Position numbers and translations under genes: made by a program. Below the pieces are notes generated by a model that was not told the DNA's origin, did not search any database, and worked only from the letters and a program-made list of their open reading frames with translations. A stretch of 64,000 nucleotides of DNA from the NCBI RefSeq assembly GCF_009797935.1, contig NZ_VOLC01000002.1, positions 372,001 to 436,000 on the forward strand. Reading direction: 5' to 3'. Below, piece by piece: positions 1-9,573 of the stretch (the stretch's first letter is position 1; each line of letters starts with the position of its first letter). Source of the DNA: Lunatibacter salilacus. GTDB taxonomy: Bacteria > Bacteroidota > Bacteroidia > Cytophagales > Cyclobacteriaceae.

Positions 1-120
1 CGCATACCACACTTAGCATTATTAAATAAGCTTAGTGAAGAAGAAACAGAAGAGATTATTGGGGAAATCCCGAAAAAACGAAGTCGATTGAGGAAGCGTA
101 TTAAAAACCTAATATCCTAA
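1..120 (+). CDS. 3' end of an unidentified protein, cut by window start
   Basis: Only the last 39 codons are present, ending in TAA at 118-120. The visible tail is charged and basic, with an acidic EEETEE stretch followed by a KKR/RKR-rich end, and contains no recognisable domain. It stops 7 nt before the next gene on the same strand, so it is probably the preceding gene of the exopolysaccharide operon, for example a chain-length or export component. That role is inferred from position only. Confidence 0.55.
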   Translation, partial: RIPHLALLNKLSEEETEEIIGEIPKKRSRLRKRIKNLIS

Positions 121-127
121 GACATAC

Positions 128-1558
128 ATGGAGGTGACCAAAATTAATGGGGTAATCGCCATTATGGGAATGCTTGTTGTCGCAACATGCTTGGCCTTCC
201 TTGTCATTTACCTTGATATCTTGGGTATTGCGGCCCTTTTTGCCCTACCTATAGGGGTCGCTTTTTTTTATTGGGTTATGCAGAGGCCTTCCAATGCATT
301 GGATCTTACTTTGATTTGTGCCTTTGTAGCTATCGGTGCAATTCGATATATGTCCTCCATCCCATTGGGTCTTTCAGTGGATTTCGCACTGATATTGGCT
401 ATAGTTTCCGCCATCTTCCACACCAAAATTAAAACAGACTTCAAAAAAATTAAAAACAGTTTGATGCTGGTATGTATCATCTGGATGGCATATAATATTG
501 CGGAAATAATCAATCCCGAAGCCCGTAGTATGGCAGCTTGGTTTTATGCCGTAAGAGGAACTGCCCTGTATATGATTTTGACGGTCCCCCTTACTTTACT
601 CTATGCCCATAAGGTGAAAGACCTGGATAGATTTATCCGTTTTATTATGGTGTTTTCAGTTCTAGCCTCTCTCTGGGGGCTAAGGCAATATTACATTGGC
701 TTAGATGGCGCCGAAAACAATTGGTTGGATCAGGGCCCAAGATCTACCCATGTTCTATTTGGAAATTTACGGGTGTTTTCATTTTTTTCAGATGCTGGAC
801 AGTTTGGAGCTGGAATTGCCCAAGCTGGATTGATGGCTGCAATTCTAGCGTTAGGTCCTTATCCTATTCGAACAAAGCTAATTTATGCTTTTCTGTCGCT
901 TTTGTTTTTCTACATGATGATTATATCAGGAACCCGGGGTTCTTTAATTGTACCTGTTGGTGGTGCAATGGCATTTCTATTTGCCTCCAAAAATTTCAAA
1001 ATCATGCTGGGAGGGCTAGTTGTACTTGGCATTGTTTTTTCGTTTCTGAAATTTTCCTCAATTGGCCAGGATAATTATCAAATTAGACGAATGCGTTCCG
1101 CTTTAGACCCAAATGACGCATCATTGAATGTTCGTAAAGAAAATCAGAAAAAATTTAAATCTTACCTGCAAAATCGGCCCTTTGGCGGAGGGATTGGCAC
1201 GTCCGGATCATGGGGACAACGATTCAGTCCGGGAACATTTCTGGCTGAAACCCCAAATGACAGTTGGTATGTGAAAATATGGGCAGAGATGGGCGTAGTA
1301 GGTCTAAGTCTTCACCTCAGTATCCTATTATTTATTGCGCTGATGGCTCTGCTGAAAATATGGAAAGTTAAGGATAGAGGTCTTAAACAGAAATTACTGG
1401 CTTTGTATGCGGGATATATTGGAATCATTCTGGCTAGTTATGGAAATCCGATTTTGGGTCAAATGCCAACAGGAATTGTAATTTATATGTCATGGGCCTA
1501 TTTCTTTCTTGCCCCAGACTTGGATAAAGAACTATCGGAAAAGAAACTTTTAAGCTAA
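128..1558 (+). CDS. O-antigen ligase/polymerase-like polytopic membrane protein
   Basis: This 476-residue protein is almost wholly hydrophobic, with about ten to twelve predicted membrane segments and a periplasmic stretch after residue 300. It carries a GTRGS motif near residue 268, typical of the Wzy/WaaL O-antigen ligase superfamily. Family members polymerise or transfer lipid-linked oligosaccharide units at the periplasmic face of the inner membrane. The ATG at 128 follows the previous stop by 7 nt, and the next gene begins 4 nt after its stop, so it belongs to a tight operon with two glycosyltransferases and a flippase. Whether it is a polymerase (Wzy-like) or a ligase cannot be decided from sequence alone; lying beside a flippase and glycosyltransferases favours a polymerase. 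Confidence 0.8.
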   Translation: MEVTKINGVIAIMGMLVVATCLAFLVIYLDILGIAALFALPIGVAFFYWVMQRPSNALDLTLICAFVAIGAIRYMSSIPLGLSVDFALILAIVSAIFHTKIKTDFKKIKNSLMLVCIIWMAYNIAEIINPEARSMAAWFYAVRGTALYMILTVPLTLLYAHKVKDLDRFIRFIMVFSVLASLWGLRQYYIGLDGAENNWLDQGPRSTHVLFGNLRVFSFFSDAGQFGAGIAQAGLMAAILALGPYPIRTKLIYAFLSLLFFYMMIISGTRGSLIVPVGGAMAFLFASKNFKIMLGGLVVLGIVFSFLKFSSIGQDNYQIRRMRSALDPNDASLNVRKENQKKFKSYLQNRPFGGGIGTSGSWGQRFSPGTFLAETPNDSWYVKIWAEMGVVGLSLHLSILLFIALMALLKIWKVKDRGLKQKLLALYAGYIGIILASYGNPILGQMPTGIVIYMSWAYFFLAPDLDKELSEKKLLS

Positions 1559-1562
1559 TATC

Positions 1563-2480
1563 ATGGACAAGCCACTTATTTCAGTCATTACGATAAATTA
1601 CAACGGTCTGGAACATACTAGAGGTATGTTGGAAAGTTTTCAACAAATCACCTATCCCAATGTTGAAATCATCGTAGTGGATAATGCCTCCAAAGAAGAT
1701 CCCAGTATACTGTTGGAAGAATTCCCGGAAATCGTCTTGGTGAAAAATCCAATAAATGAAGGTTTTGCAGGAGGCAATAACAGGGGAATAGAAATCGCTA
1801 AAGGTTCCTATTTCTTTCTGATCAATAACGATACAGTAGTCGCCCCAAATGTCTTGGAAGGCCTCCTTGATCGGGCTACAAAAAGTGAACGAGTGGGATT
1901 GGTTTGTCCAAAAATCAATTATTTTGATGACGATACCATTATTCAATATGCCGGCTTTACCAATATTAATCCGATCACCGGAAGAGGTAGCGGCATCGGA
2001 TTTCAAGAGAAAGATTCGGGCCAATATCAAGATTCAAGGGTTACTTATTTGGCTCATGGTGCTGCCATGTTTATCCCACGAAAGGTGGTGGAAGAGGTTG
2101 GCATGATGGCTGAATTGTATTTTCTCTACTATGAGGAAATGGACTATTGTGAAAGGATCAAAAACGCTGGATATGAGATATGGTATGAACCCAGCGCCTC
2201 AATTTTACACAAGGAATCCATGAGTGTGGGCAAAAACTCTCTTTTGAAAACGTTTTATATGAGTAGAAACCGATGGATTTTTCTCAGAAGAAACGTAGAA
2301 TGGCCCGTTTTTCTCCTTACCTCGCTGTACTATTTCTTTGTTGCCCTACCGAAAAATATAATCATGCACCTATTTAAAGGGGAATTAAATCATGCCAGCG
2401 CATATATCAGGGGTTTTACGAAAAGCATTTTTATCAAAGACATCCACGATAACCCACCCTTAACCTCCAATACCCCATGA
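1563..2480 (+). CDS. Glycosyltransferase family 2, rhamnosyltransferase-like
   Basis: This is a 305-residue cytoplasmic GT-A enzyme. The N-terminal block SVITINYNG, the VVDNAS segment, the GFAGGNNRG loop and the acidic INNDT metal-binding region are the usual landmarks of GT2 enzymes resembling rhamnosyltransferases. A YYEEMDYCERI segment near residue 195 matches the conserved acidic region seen in this subgroup (LYYEDxDxCxR). The C-terminal part has a short hydrophobic stretch (residues 245-265) that may bring it to the membrane. The gene overlaps the next by 4 nt (ATGA), indicating translational coupling. Sugar donor and acceptor cannot be predicted. Confidence 0.88.
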   Translation: MDKPLISVITINYNGLEHTRGMLESFQQITYPNVEIIVVDNASKEDPSILLEEFPEIVLVKNPINEGFAGGNNRGIEIAKGSYFFLINNDTVVAPNVLEGLLDRATKSERVGLVCPKINYFDDDTIIQYAGFTNINPITGRGSGIGFQEKDSGQYQDSRVTYLAHGAAMFIPRKVVEEVGMMAELYFLYYEEMDYCERIKNAGYEIWYEPSASILHKESMSVGKNSLLKTFYMSRNRWIFLRRNVEWPVFLLTSLYYFFVALPKNIIMHLFKGELNHASAYIRGFTKSIFIKDIHDNPPLTSNTP

Positions 2481-3622
2481 AAATCGGAATTGAAGCCCAG
2501 AGAATATTCAGGAAAAAACGACACGGAATGGACATGGTCGCTGTGGAATTAATCCGCAACCTCCAACAGTTGGATAAAGTCAATGAGTATTTTATTTTTG
2601 TCAACCAAGTGGAGGATTCCAGCTGCATATCTGAATCTTCAAATTTTAAAATAATCCGACTTCCGCCCAGCCCCTACCCTATTTGGGAGCAGTGGTATTT
2701 GCCCCGGGCTGCGAAAAAATTTGGATTGGATATCTTACATTGTACCAGCAATACAGCACCATTTTGGGGAAAGGTCCCGCTGGTTCTCACCCTCCACGAC
2801 ATCATTTATCTCGAAAAACTCAACTTTCGGTCCGGAACTTGGTACCAACGCTTGGGCAACCTATACCGTTGGTGGAATGTCCCCCAGATTGTCCCTAAAG
2901 CTACCCGTATTTTGACTGTATCTACCTATGAACAGAAACGGATTAAAGAACATTTTACCGAGGAAGACCCCGACAAGACTGTAGTCGTCCACAACGGGGT
3001 GAGCTTACATTTCCAGCCTATCTCTCCTGCCCTCCAGGAAGAGAAACGGAAATCCTACGGACTTCCTGAAAAATTCATACTCTTCTTGGGAAATACGGAT
3101 CCGAAAAAAAATTTAAAAGGCGTCTTGGAAGCTTTGGCCATTTTGGATAGGGAAAATCAACTAAGCTTGCCTTTGGTGATGCCGGACTTTGGGGAGAAGG
3201 AGTTAATGGCGCTACTTGAATCTATGTCTGCCAAGGACCTACGATCAAAAATTCACCTTACCGGCTATATACCCAATCAGGACTTACCGGCAGTCTATGC
3301 CAAAGCCGAGATTTTTTTATATCCTTCCCTTCGGGAAAGTTTCGGGCTGCCGATCTTAGAAGCCATGGCCTGCGGATGTCCGGTCATTACATCCAATACC
3401 TCCTCCATGCCGGAAATTGCCGGAGACGCTGCCATTCTTGTAGATCCCTTTGACCCAAGATCCCTGGCTGATGCCATAAAACACCTTCTACTTGACACAT
3501 ACAAGCGCCAGCAACTGATTTTCAAAGGTTTTACAAGACCCCCAATGTTCAGCTACCAGCGGGGTGCGGAAAAAGTATTGGACATTTATTCGTACACGTT
3601 TAGCCAGTCCAATGAGCGATAA
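2477..3622 (+). CDS. Glycosyltransferase family 4 (GT-B)
   Basis: This 381-residue GT-B enzyme has the Glycos_transf_1 C-terminal donor domain. Visible hallmarks are LGNTDPKKN near residue 200, the RESFGLPILEAMACG block carrying the EX7E signature around residue 290, and MPEIAGDAAILVDP. The N-terminal acceptor domain starts with the MKIGIEAQRI pattern followed by a glycine-containing turn, typical of mannosyl- and rhamnosyl-transferring GT4 proteins. The gene overlaps the GT2 gene upstream by 4 nt and the flippase gene downstream by about 11 nt. It presumably adds one sugar to the lipid-linked repeat unit. Confidence 0.88.
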   Translation: MKIGIEAQRIFRKKRHGMDMVAVELIRNLQQLDKVNEYFIFVNQVEDSSCISESSNFKIIRLPPSPYPIWEQWYLPRAAKKFGLDILHCTSNTAPFWGKVPLVLTLHDIIYLEKLNFRSGTWYQRLGNLYRWWNVPQIVPKATRILTVSTYEQKRIKEHFTEEDPDKTVVVHNGVSLHFQPISPALQEEKRKSYGLPEKFILFLGNTDPKKNLKGVLEALAILDRENQLSLPLVMPDFGEKELMALLESMSAKDLRSKIHLTGYIPNQDLPAVYAKAEIFLYPSLRESFGLPILEAMACGCPVITSNTSSMPEIAGDAAILVDPFDPRSLADAIKHLLLDTYKRQQLIFKGFTRPPMFSYQRGAEKVLDIYSYTFSQSNER

Positions 3623-4949
3623 AAAATATTGGCTGACCAGTGGTATGTATACCATGATGCACCGAGGGATTGATTTTATTCTGGGCTTTATCGGATTTAT
3701 GCTGTTGGTAAGGATTTACAGTCCCGAATTATTTGGAGTTTGGGTCCTGCTAATCACGTTGGTCGCCATAGTCGACATGGCCCGAAGTGGATTTATCCAA
3801 AACGGAATGATAAAATTCCTGATCAATCAGTCATTGGAAAACCAGGCTAAAATCCAGATGGCCTCCCTTTGGCTTAATGTTTTTCTTACCCTGGCTTTCA
3901 TGGTACTGCTTTGGGTGCTAGCTGTGCCATTGGAAAATGTTTTGAACGCTCCGGGACTTGCCGATATATTGCGAATTTTCACTTATATACTCCCCATATT
4001 GGTTATACACACACACAATCTTGTGTTGATGCAAGCCAAGTATGATTTCAAAGCTTATTTTTTAGCAGGAATAAGCAAAAGTCTCCCACTTTTTTTGATC
4101 ATTGCCTATTATTACCTTAACCCTGAAAAATACCTAAGCCTCTCTGCATTGGCCTGGTATCAAAACGCCACCTTCTTGCTCGCAACACTGATGTCCTGCT
4201 ATCAGGTGAGAAAATATCTGGACATAAAATGGGGTTGGCACCAAGAATGGAATTTACAAATTTTTCATTTCGGAAAATTCGTTTTTGGAACCAACCTTAT
4301 ATCCATGCTCACAAATAGTTTGGACAAATTTCTTTTAGGTGCTTTATTGTCTCCTGTGCAAGTAGCGTTAGCCAACACCGCAGGTCGGGTGATGAATATG
4401 ATTGAAATCCCTATAAATTCCATCGCTTCCATTTCCTATCCCAAAGCTTCCGAAGCCTTTGATAAGAAAAGGTTGGATGAAGTTGGTAAAATATACGAGA
4501 AAACCATCGGCATGATGCTGAGTTTGACCCTCCCCTTTTTACTTGTCAATCTCCTCTTTGCGGAATATATTGTATTGTTTATCGCTGGGGAGGACTATCT
4601 GGACGCTGCGCCATTTTTGCGTGTAGTGGCCTTTTTGGCAGTGATCAAACCCTATGACCGGCAATCGGGTGTCTTTCTGGATGCCATTGGGAAACCTTTC
4701 TTCAACATGATTATGGTTTTCGGCACATTTATCTACGGCGCTATTTTTACTTGGATACTCATTAATGGAATAGGTCTGCTGGGAGCTGCATACGGATTGA
4801 TATTGGCTGTGTCCCTTACAGCTATTATTAAACAGTTGATTTTAAGGAGATTTATACCTATTCGGGCACTTCAGCCATTCCGGTATGCGGTAGTTAATTA
4901 TCCGGAGTTGTACCGGGTAGGAAGGCAAAAGCTTTTCAATAAAGGTTGA
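3612..4949 (+). CDS. Wzx-like polysaccharide flippase (MOP/MATE superfamily)
   Basis: This polytopic inner-membrane protein of 445 residues has roughly twelve to fourteen hydrophobic segments and the layout of the polysaccharide transporter family, which moves undecaprenyl-linked oligosaccharides across the inner membrane. The start chosen is the ATG at 3612 (MSDKKYW...). A start further upstream would lie deep within the glycosyltransferase gene and add a non-hydrophobic leader. The segment NSLDKFLLGALLSP near residue 240 is typical of the second half of this family. It is the last gene of the left-hand operon; a repeat array follows. Confidence 0.85.
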   Translation: MSDKKYWLTSGMYTMMHRGIDFILGFIGFMLLVRIYSPELFGVWVLLITLVAIVDMARSGFIQNGMIKFLINQSLENQAKIQMASLWLNVFLTLAFMVLLWVLAVPLENVLNAPGLADILRIFTYILPILVIHTHNLVLMQAKYDFKAYFLAGISKSLPLFLIIAYYYLNPEKYLSLSALAWYQNATFLLATLMSCYQVRKYLDIKWGWHQEWNLQIFHFGKFVFGTNLISMLTNSLDKFLLGALLSPVQVALANTAGRVMNMIEIPINSIASISYPKASEAFDKKRLDEVGKIYEKTIGMMLSLTLPFLLVNLLFAEYIVLFIAGEDYLDAAPFLRVVAFLAVIKPYDRQSGVFLDAIGKPFFNMIMVFGTFIYGAIFTWILINGIGLLGAAYGLILAVSLTAIIKQLILRRFIPIRALQPFRYAVVNYPELYRVGRQKLFNKG

Positions 4950-4990
4950 ATGAACAAATGCTCGACGTCTACAAAAATCATCCGAAAATA

Positions 4991-5446
4991 TGCGTTCCAT
5001 TCGATTCAAGGTAAAATAGAACACGGATGATACGGATGACTCGGATAAAGCGGATTTTTTTGTGCTGGATAAATTCTCGATGCCAATAAAAATAATCCGT
5101 AGAAATCCGTACAATCCGCCAATTCTGCGTTCCATTCGATTCAAGGTAAAATAGAACACGGATGATACGGATGACTCGGATAAAGCGGATTTTTTTGTGC
5201 TGGATAAATTCTCGATGCCAATAAAAATAATCCGTAGAAATCCGTACAATCCGCCAATTCTGCGTTCCATTCGATTCAAGGTAAAATAGAACACGGATGA
5301 TACGGATGACTCGGATAAAGCGGATTTTTTTGTGTTGAATTAAATCTCGACATCAATAAAAATAATCTGCGAAAGTCAGCGCAATCTGCGGGCCTTCCTT
5401 TCTGAAGATGAAATAGAATACGGATGATACGGATTTTTTTGGGTTG
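4991..5446. repeat. Tandem array of a 135-bp repeat, three units plus degenerate ends
   Basis: Two identical or nearly identical units lie at 4991-5125 and 5126-5260. A third begins at 5261, matches for about 75 bp and then diverges. A degenerate partial copy follows at 5401-5446 (aaatagaatacggatgatac), and the sequence just before 4991 resembles the end of a unit. Each unit contains short internal echoes of the type atccgt/ acggat on a period of about 10-11 bases. Because 135 is divisible by three, the reverse strand stays open through the array with a 45-residue repeat. I treat this as a by-product of the repeat and not as a gene. The array fills nearly the whole 550-bp gap between the flippase and ppc. 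Confidence 0.9.
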
Positions 5447-5499
5447 CTTGGCTAAGCTTTGTAACTTACAGTGATTATATACCAACAATTCCACTAACC

Positions 5500-8211
5500 A
5501 TGCAGCAGCCATCCCAGTCTGAACTATTTGAAAAGATAAAATTTGACATGAATTTATTAGCGGGGTGCTTCCGACAAGTTTTGGAGGACCTCGGCGAGAA
5601 AGAGCTTACGGAAATGTTACTTTTCTTGCAGCAGGGCAAAACGCCTATCAGCCTCTCCAACCCTTCGGAAAAACATATCCAAGTTTTAAGTATCTACCTC
5701 CAGTTTATGAATTTGGTGGAGGAGAATGCCTCTGTACAATTCCGCAGAAAAATTGTAGATCAAAATGGAATGGAAGCTGTAAGAGGTTCTTGGTCGGAGA
5801 CATTTACTCGATGGACAAAACAGGGTCTCTCTCAAGAGCAGATGCTCCAACTCATCAGCAAAACTAAATTAATGCCTGTACTCACAGCCCATCCAACGGA
5901 AGCAAAACGTGTTTCAATCCTGGATCTGCACCGGGACCTTTATCTAAAGCTTGTCACACTGGAAAACCCAACTTTCTCCAAAGCGGAAAGAGAGATATTG
6001 ACTGAAGAGGTTACTATTCTTATAGAGCGGTGGTGGAGAACAGGTGAGGTGTCTCTGGAAAAGCCTACCGTAGAGACTGAACGGAAAAATGTGATGCACT
6101 ACTTCACCAAAGTTTTCCCCGCAGCCCTTCGAAAGAGCGATCAGGTGCTAAGGCAAAGCTGGGTTCAGATGGGTTTTGATAAAAAAGAACTGTCCCACCC
6201 CTCTCGATATCCCAGTATGGAATTCTTCAGCTGGATAGGAGGCGATAGAGACGGGCATCCCTATGTCTCTGCTGAACTTACTAAGGATACCCTTCTGACA
6301 CACCGACAAGCTGCTCTTAAATTGTTGGATAAAGAATTGGCCAATTTAGCCGCCCGAATGAGCTTTTCTGAGATCAGGAACCCAGCTCCATCCGAATTCA
6401 AAGACGATATCAAAAGTAAGGCGAGTTTTTTTGGTTTGGAAGGCCATCAGGCTATATCCCGAAATGAATATGAACCATGGAGGCAATTCATAAATTTAAT
6501 ACGTTTGAAGTTGACCCATACTCATATTAAGGGACAGGAAGAGGAAAATTTGGGATACAAAACAGTCTATGAGATGACTGCGGATTTAAGGATCTTACGC
6601 GAAAGTTTAGAAAAAATTGGCTCTCACCATCTGATTTCCGAAATGTTGTTCCCTCTTGAACGGCAATTCAATACTTTCGGCTTTCACTTGGCAAAACTGG
6701 ATATCAGACAAAACAGTGAATTTCACGAAAAAGCACTAACTCAAATGGTGAAAGCTGTCTACCCAGAAAAAAGGCCTTATGCTGACTGGAATGAAGAGGA
6801 ACGGGTGGAATTTCTTTCTAAAGAATTACAAAGCCAAAGACCCTTTGCGGTTGCGGGACATTCATTTGGCACCGAGGCGGACAAGGTATTGGCCTGCCAT
6901 CGAGTTGTATTTGAATACGTAAAAAATTTCGGCACAGCAGGCATTGGATCCTTCATTGTGAGCATGACTAGAAATTTAAGTGATTTGCTCTGTATCTATT
7001 TGTTTCACCGTGAAGTGGGCTTGGCCCAGTATTCATTTCCAGTCGTACCTCTTTTCGAGACCATCGAAGACTTACAGCATTCGGATACCGTGCTTCACCA
7101 ACTACTTTCGCATCCGCTGCATAAGCAACACCTCAATGATTTGGGGCAAGTTCAGGAAGTGATGCTGGGCTACAGTGATAGCAACAAGGATGGGGGAATA
7201 ATGACGAGTCGTTGGGAGATTTACGAAGCAGAGCAAAAATTAACTGCCGTTAGCAATCAATTTAACATTCAGTTGAGGTTTTTCCACGGCATCGGGGGCA
7301 CGATTAGCCGTGGAGGGGGCAAATACCACCGTTTTTTGGAAAGTATGCCGCAAGGAAGTATGAGTGGAGAAATGAAATTTACCGTGCAGGGAGAAACTAT
7401 CGCCCAGCAATTTGCAAACCTCCTAAATGCCACCTACAATCTGGAGATGCTATTGTCAGGGGTAGCCTGTCAGACTGGTTATGCTGTCTTCCCTCCAAAG
7501 GAAGAAAAATATCCCGTGCATGCCTTGGAAGCATTATCCAATGCCTCATTAAAATCATATACAGACCTTATCCACCACCCAGATTTCATCGAGTTTTATG
7601 GTGAGGCCACCCCAATTGACGTGTTGGAGCTTAGTAAAATTGGGTCCCGACCAGCCCGACGGACAGGAACACGCAGTTTAGGAGACCTTCGCGCTATTCC
7701 ATGGGTTTTTAGCTGGAGTCAATCCCGTTTCAATCTTACTGGCTGGTATGGGGTGGGAAAAGCCTTAGAAATCCTACGAACTCAACAACCCGATACCTAC
7801 TCCTCACTTGAATCATTCTCAGATGAATGGCCACTCTGGCGCTATATACTTATTCAGGTGGAGACAAACCTGATGAACGCTGATCCGGAATGGATGATAG
7901 AATATGCTGCCTTGGTTAAAAACAGGCAAATCAGAGATTTTTTTACCGATCTCATTTTGGAAGAACATACAAGGGCGTTAGATGAAATCGGTCTGTTACT
8001 TAAGGCAGAGAGGGCCGAGCGTAGGCAAAGTCTTCTAGACAATTTAGAGAGAAGAAAACATACCTTGGGCTACCTGAATGGTATACAGATAAGATACCTA
8101 AAGGAATGGCGCAGTATAAAAGGAACTGGCCGTGATTCAGAAGAAACTCTGATAACCAAACTTCTGGAAATAACCACGGCCCTGGCGAATGGGTTAAAAA
8201 ATACGGGTTAA
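5500..8211 (+). CDS. ppc: Phosphoenolpyruvate carboxylase
   Basis: This 903-residue cytoplasmic enzyme adds bicarbonate to PEP to give oxaloacetate, the main anaplerotic reaction. Landmarks in order are TAHPTEAKR near residue 129 (catalytic His), GGDRDGHPYV near 247, GYSDSNKDGG near 557, FFHGIGGTISRGGG near 594 and GSRPARR near 715. The C-terminus ends in the usual Asn-Thr-Gly. Length fits the family. The glycine-rich loop is unusual: the arginine normally following FHG is replaced by isoleucine. No Shine-Dalgarno sequence is visible upstream of the ATG. The gene stands alone between the repeat array and a glycosyltransferase on the opposite strand. A PEP carboxykinase gene lies elsewhere in the window at 43577. 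Confidence 0.97.
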   Translation: MQQPSQSELFEKIKFDMNLLAGCFRQVLEDLGEKELTEMLLFLQQGKTPISLSNPSEKHIQVLSIYLQFMNLVEENASVQFRRKIVDQNGMEAVRGSWSETFTRWTKQGLSQEQMLQLISKTKLMPVLTAHPTEAKRVSILDLHRDLYLKLVTLENPTFSKAEREILTEEVTILIERWWRTGEVSLEKPTVETERKNVMHYFTKVFPAALRKSDQVLRQSWVQMGFDKKELSHPSRYPSMEFFSWIGGDRDGHPYVSAELTKDTLLTHRQAALKLLDKELANLAARMSFSEIRNPAPSEFKDDIKSKASFFGLEGHQAISRNEYEPWRQFINLIRLKLTHTHIKGQEEENLGYKTVYEMTADLRILRESLEKIGSHHLISEMLFPLERQFNTFGFHLAKLDIRQNSEFHEKALTQMVKAVYPEKRPYADWNEEERVEFLSKELQSQRPFAVAGHSFGTEADKVLACHRVVFEYVKNFGTAGIGSFIVSMTRNLSDLLCIYLFHREVGLAQYSFPVVPLFETIEDLQHSDTVLHQLLSHPLHKQHLNDLGQVQEVMLGYSDSNKDGGIMTSRWEIYEAEQKLTAVSNQFNIQLRFFHGIGGTISRGGGKYHRFLESMPQGSMSGEMKFTVQGETIAQQFANLLNATYNLEMLLSGVACQTGYAVFPPKEEKYPVHALEALSNASLKSYTDLIHHPDFIEFYGEATPIDVLELSKIGSRPARRTGTRSLGDLRAIPWVFSWSQSRFNLTGWYGVGKALEILRTQQPDTYSSLESFSDEWPLWRYILIQVETNLMNADPEWMIEYAALVKNRQIRDFFTDLILEEHTRALDEIGLLLKAERAERRQSLLDNLERRKHTLGYLNGIQIRYLKEWRSIKGTGRDSEETLITKLLEITTALANGLKNTG

Positions 8212-8242
8212 TTGAAAAAATTCAGTTCTACAAAACTAAAGG

Positions 8243-9478
8243 CTATATATTCCACCAATGTTTTAGGTAGCTGAATTCATGCACTCTTTGGTCCCAAATT
8301 TCTTCCACCTCTATGTTAAACGTATGGTCGGTTACCATAAAATCCTTATTGGCCCGACGAATATTCATAAAACCAGCCAATTGGCCCCAAACAAAGAGTG
8401 GAATGGTAGGTATGGCGGCCATCACGCGCCTCGGGGTCCGGTTAAGAGTCAAATTTACTCCAAACCCGGCGATAAAAATCAACATGCATATTCCAATAGC
8501 AACGGCCAATAAGGGCTTGATGAAAATAGCTATTCCCATCACGAGCAAAGACCCTCCCACCAAAACCACCATAGGAGGCATCAAAACCGTAATGCTGAAT
8601 AAAAAAATATTCCAGTCAAGACCTGCCAATCCCTTTCCCAAAGCCTTCAAGGCCTCCCAGCTATGGCGAAAGTAGCTATTCAACCACCTGCCTCTTTGCT
8701 TGCCTATCTGCTGGGATGAACTTATTTTTTCATCAAAGATTATAGCAGCCGGCGCATATGCAATTCTCAATCCCTGACGGACAAGTTGCAGCTGAAGCGA
8801 TTTATCCTCAGACACTACGACCCCATTTGCCAATAACTCCCTCATTTCATGAGCGATGTTTTTCTGATACAGGTCCTTTTGAATAGACATGCCCGACCCC
8901 GCAATTGTCGAAGAAGCACCCAGTAGAAAAGGGACGTTTCTCACCGAATAGTCATAGTAATATTCTCCCAGTGCGTCCAATGCGGCATAGGTGGTGTCAA
9001 TATTTTTCGCTATTCTTTTGCCTTGGACTACAGAATAACCCGCCTGATGATACCGATCCAAAACCTGTAAAAAATGAGCTGGAACTAAATTATCCGGATC
9101 AAAAACCACGACATGGGTGTGATTAATATCCATTTTCTCCAAGGAATGATTTAATGATGCAACCTTGCTGTTGAGGGGTGAGGTCGGAAGCAGCAGTGAT
9201 AATCTAGGATCCATATATTTGATTTTTGGATCTGAAACACCGTCGGCTACCAAATAAATGTGATATCGGGAATATTTCTGACTAAGCAAAGAGTTCACCA
9301 ATGGCCACGCAATATCTAAATCTTTATATACAGTGATTACACAGGCAAAGTCCGAGGTTGAACCCATTAAAGGCATTGGCTTAACTGGGGCAGGCAGAAG
9401 GGAAGCTACAGCTCCAGTTACAAATGGGAAAATCAAATAAAAACAACAGGCTGCCGCCAATATTTCCAAAATTACCAA
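8243..9478 (-). CDS. Membrane-bound processive-type GT2 glycosyltransferase
   Basis: This 411-residue protein has an N-terminal membrane segment (residues 2-28), a cytoplasmic GT-A domain and two to three C-terminal membrane segments (about 285-350). Inside the GT2 domain are ITVYKD, the DPD metal-binding triad at 127-129, a GSGMS acceptor loop near 195, VSEDK near 222-226, and QRGRW at 261-265, which fits the QxxRW signature of cellulose- and hyaluronan-synthase-like enzymes. This points to a processive or lipid-acceptor transferase working at the inner membrane. No ATG precedes the conserved N-terminus in frame before a stop, so a TTG start at 9478 is most likely. It ends 31 nt from the ppc stop, convergently. 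Confidence 0.85.
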   Translation of the reverse strand: MVILEILAAACCFYLIFPFVTGAVASLLPAPVKPMPLMGSTSDFACVITVYKDLDIAWPLVNSLLSQKYSRYHIYLVADGVSDPKIKYMDPRLSLLLPTSPLNSKVASLNHSLEKMDINHTHVVVFDPDNLVPAHFLQVLDRYHQAGYSVVQGKRIAKNIDTTYAALDALGEYYYDYSVRNVPFLLGASSTIAGSGMSIQKDLYQKNIAHEMRELLANGVVVSEDKSLQLQLVRQGLRIAYAPAAIIFDEKISSSQQIGKQRGRWLNSYFRHSWEALKALGKGLAGLDWNIFLFSITVLMPPMVVLVGGSLLVMGIAIFIKPLLAVAIGICMLIFIAGFGVNLTLNRTPRRVMAAIPTIPLFVWGQLAGFMNIRRANKDFMVTDHTFNIEVEEIWDQRVHEFSYLKHWWNI

Positions 9479-9573
9479 AGCTGCTAAAAGTTTATCAGTG
9501 AATTATAGGCTGAATTTACTATTATTGTATGGGTAATCCTTAATTTTTACGATAATTTTTGAAGAAATAACAG

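Noticed and set aside
3564-3611. Upstream extension of the flippase gene
   Set aside because: It would lie within the conserved end of the GT4 gene and add a charged leader; the ATG at 3612 gives the normal N-terminus.
4842-5294. 150-codon reverse-strand frame with a 45-residue internal repeat
   Set aside because: It arises because the 135-bp DNA repeat has a length divisible by three; it also runs into the flippase gene and has no independent coding features.
5276-5512. Second reverse-strand frame over the repeat array reaching the ppc start
   Set aside because: Repeat-derived, overlaps the ppc start region, and shows no domain or plausible start context.
8313-8675. 120-codon + strand frame within the membrane glycosyltransferase gene
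   Set aside because: Antisense shadow of a well-supported GT2 gene with all its motifs on the other strand.
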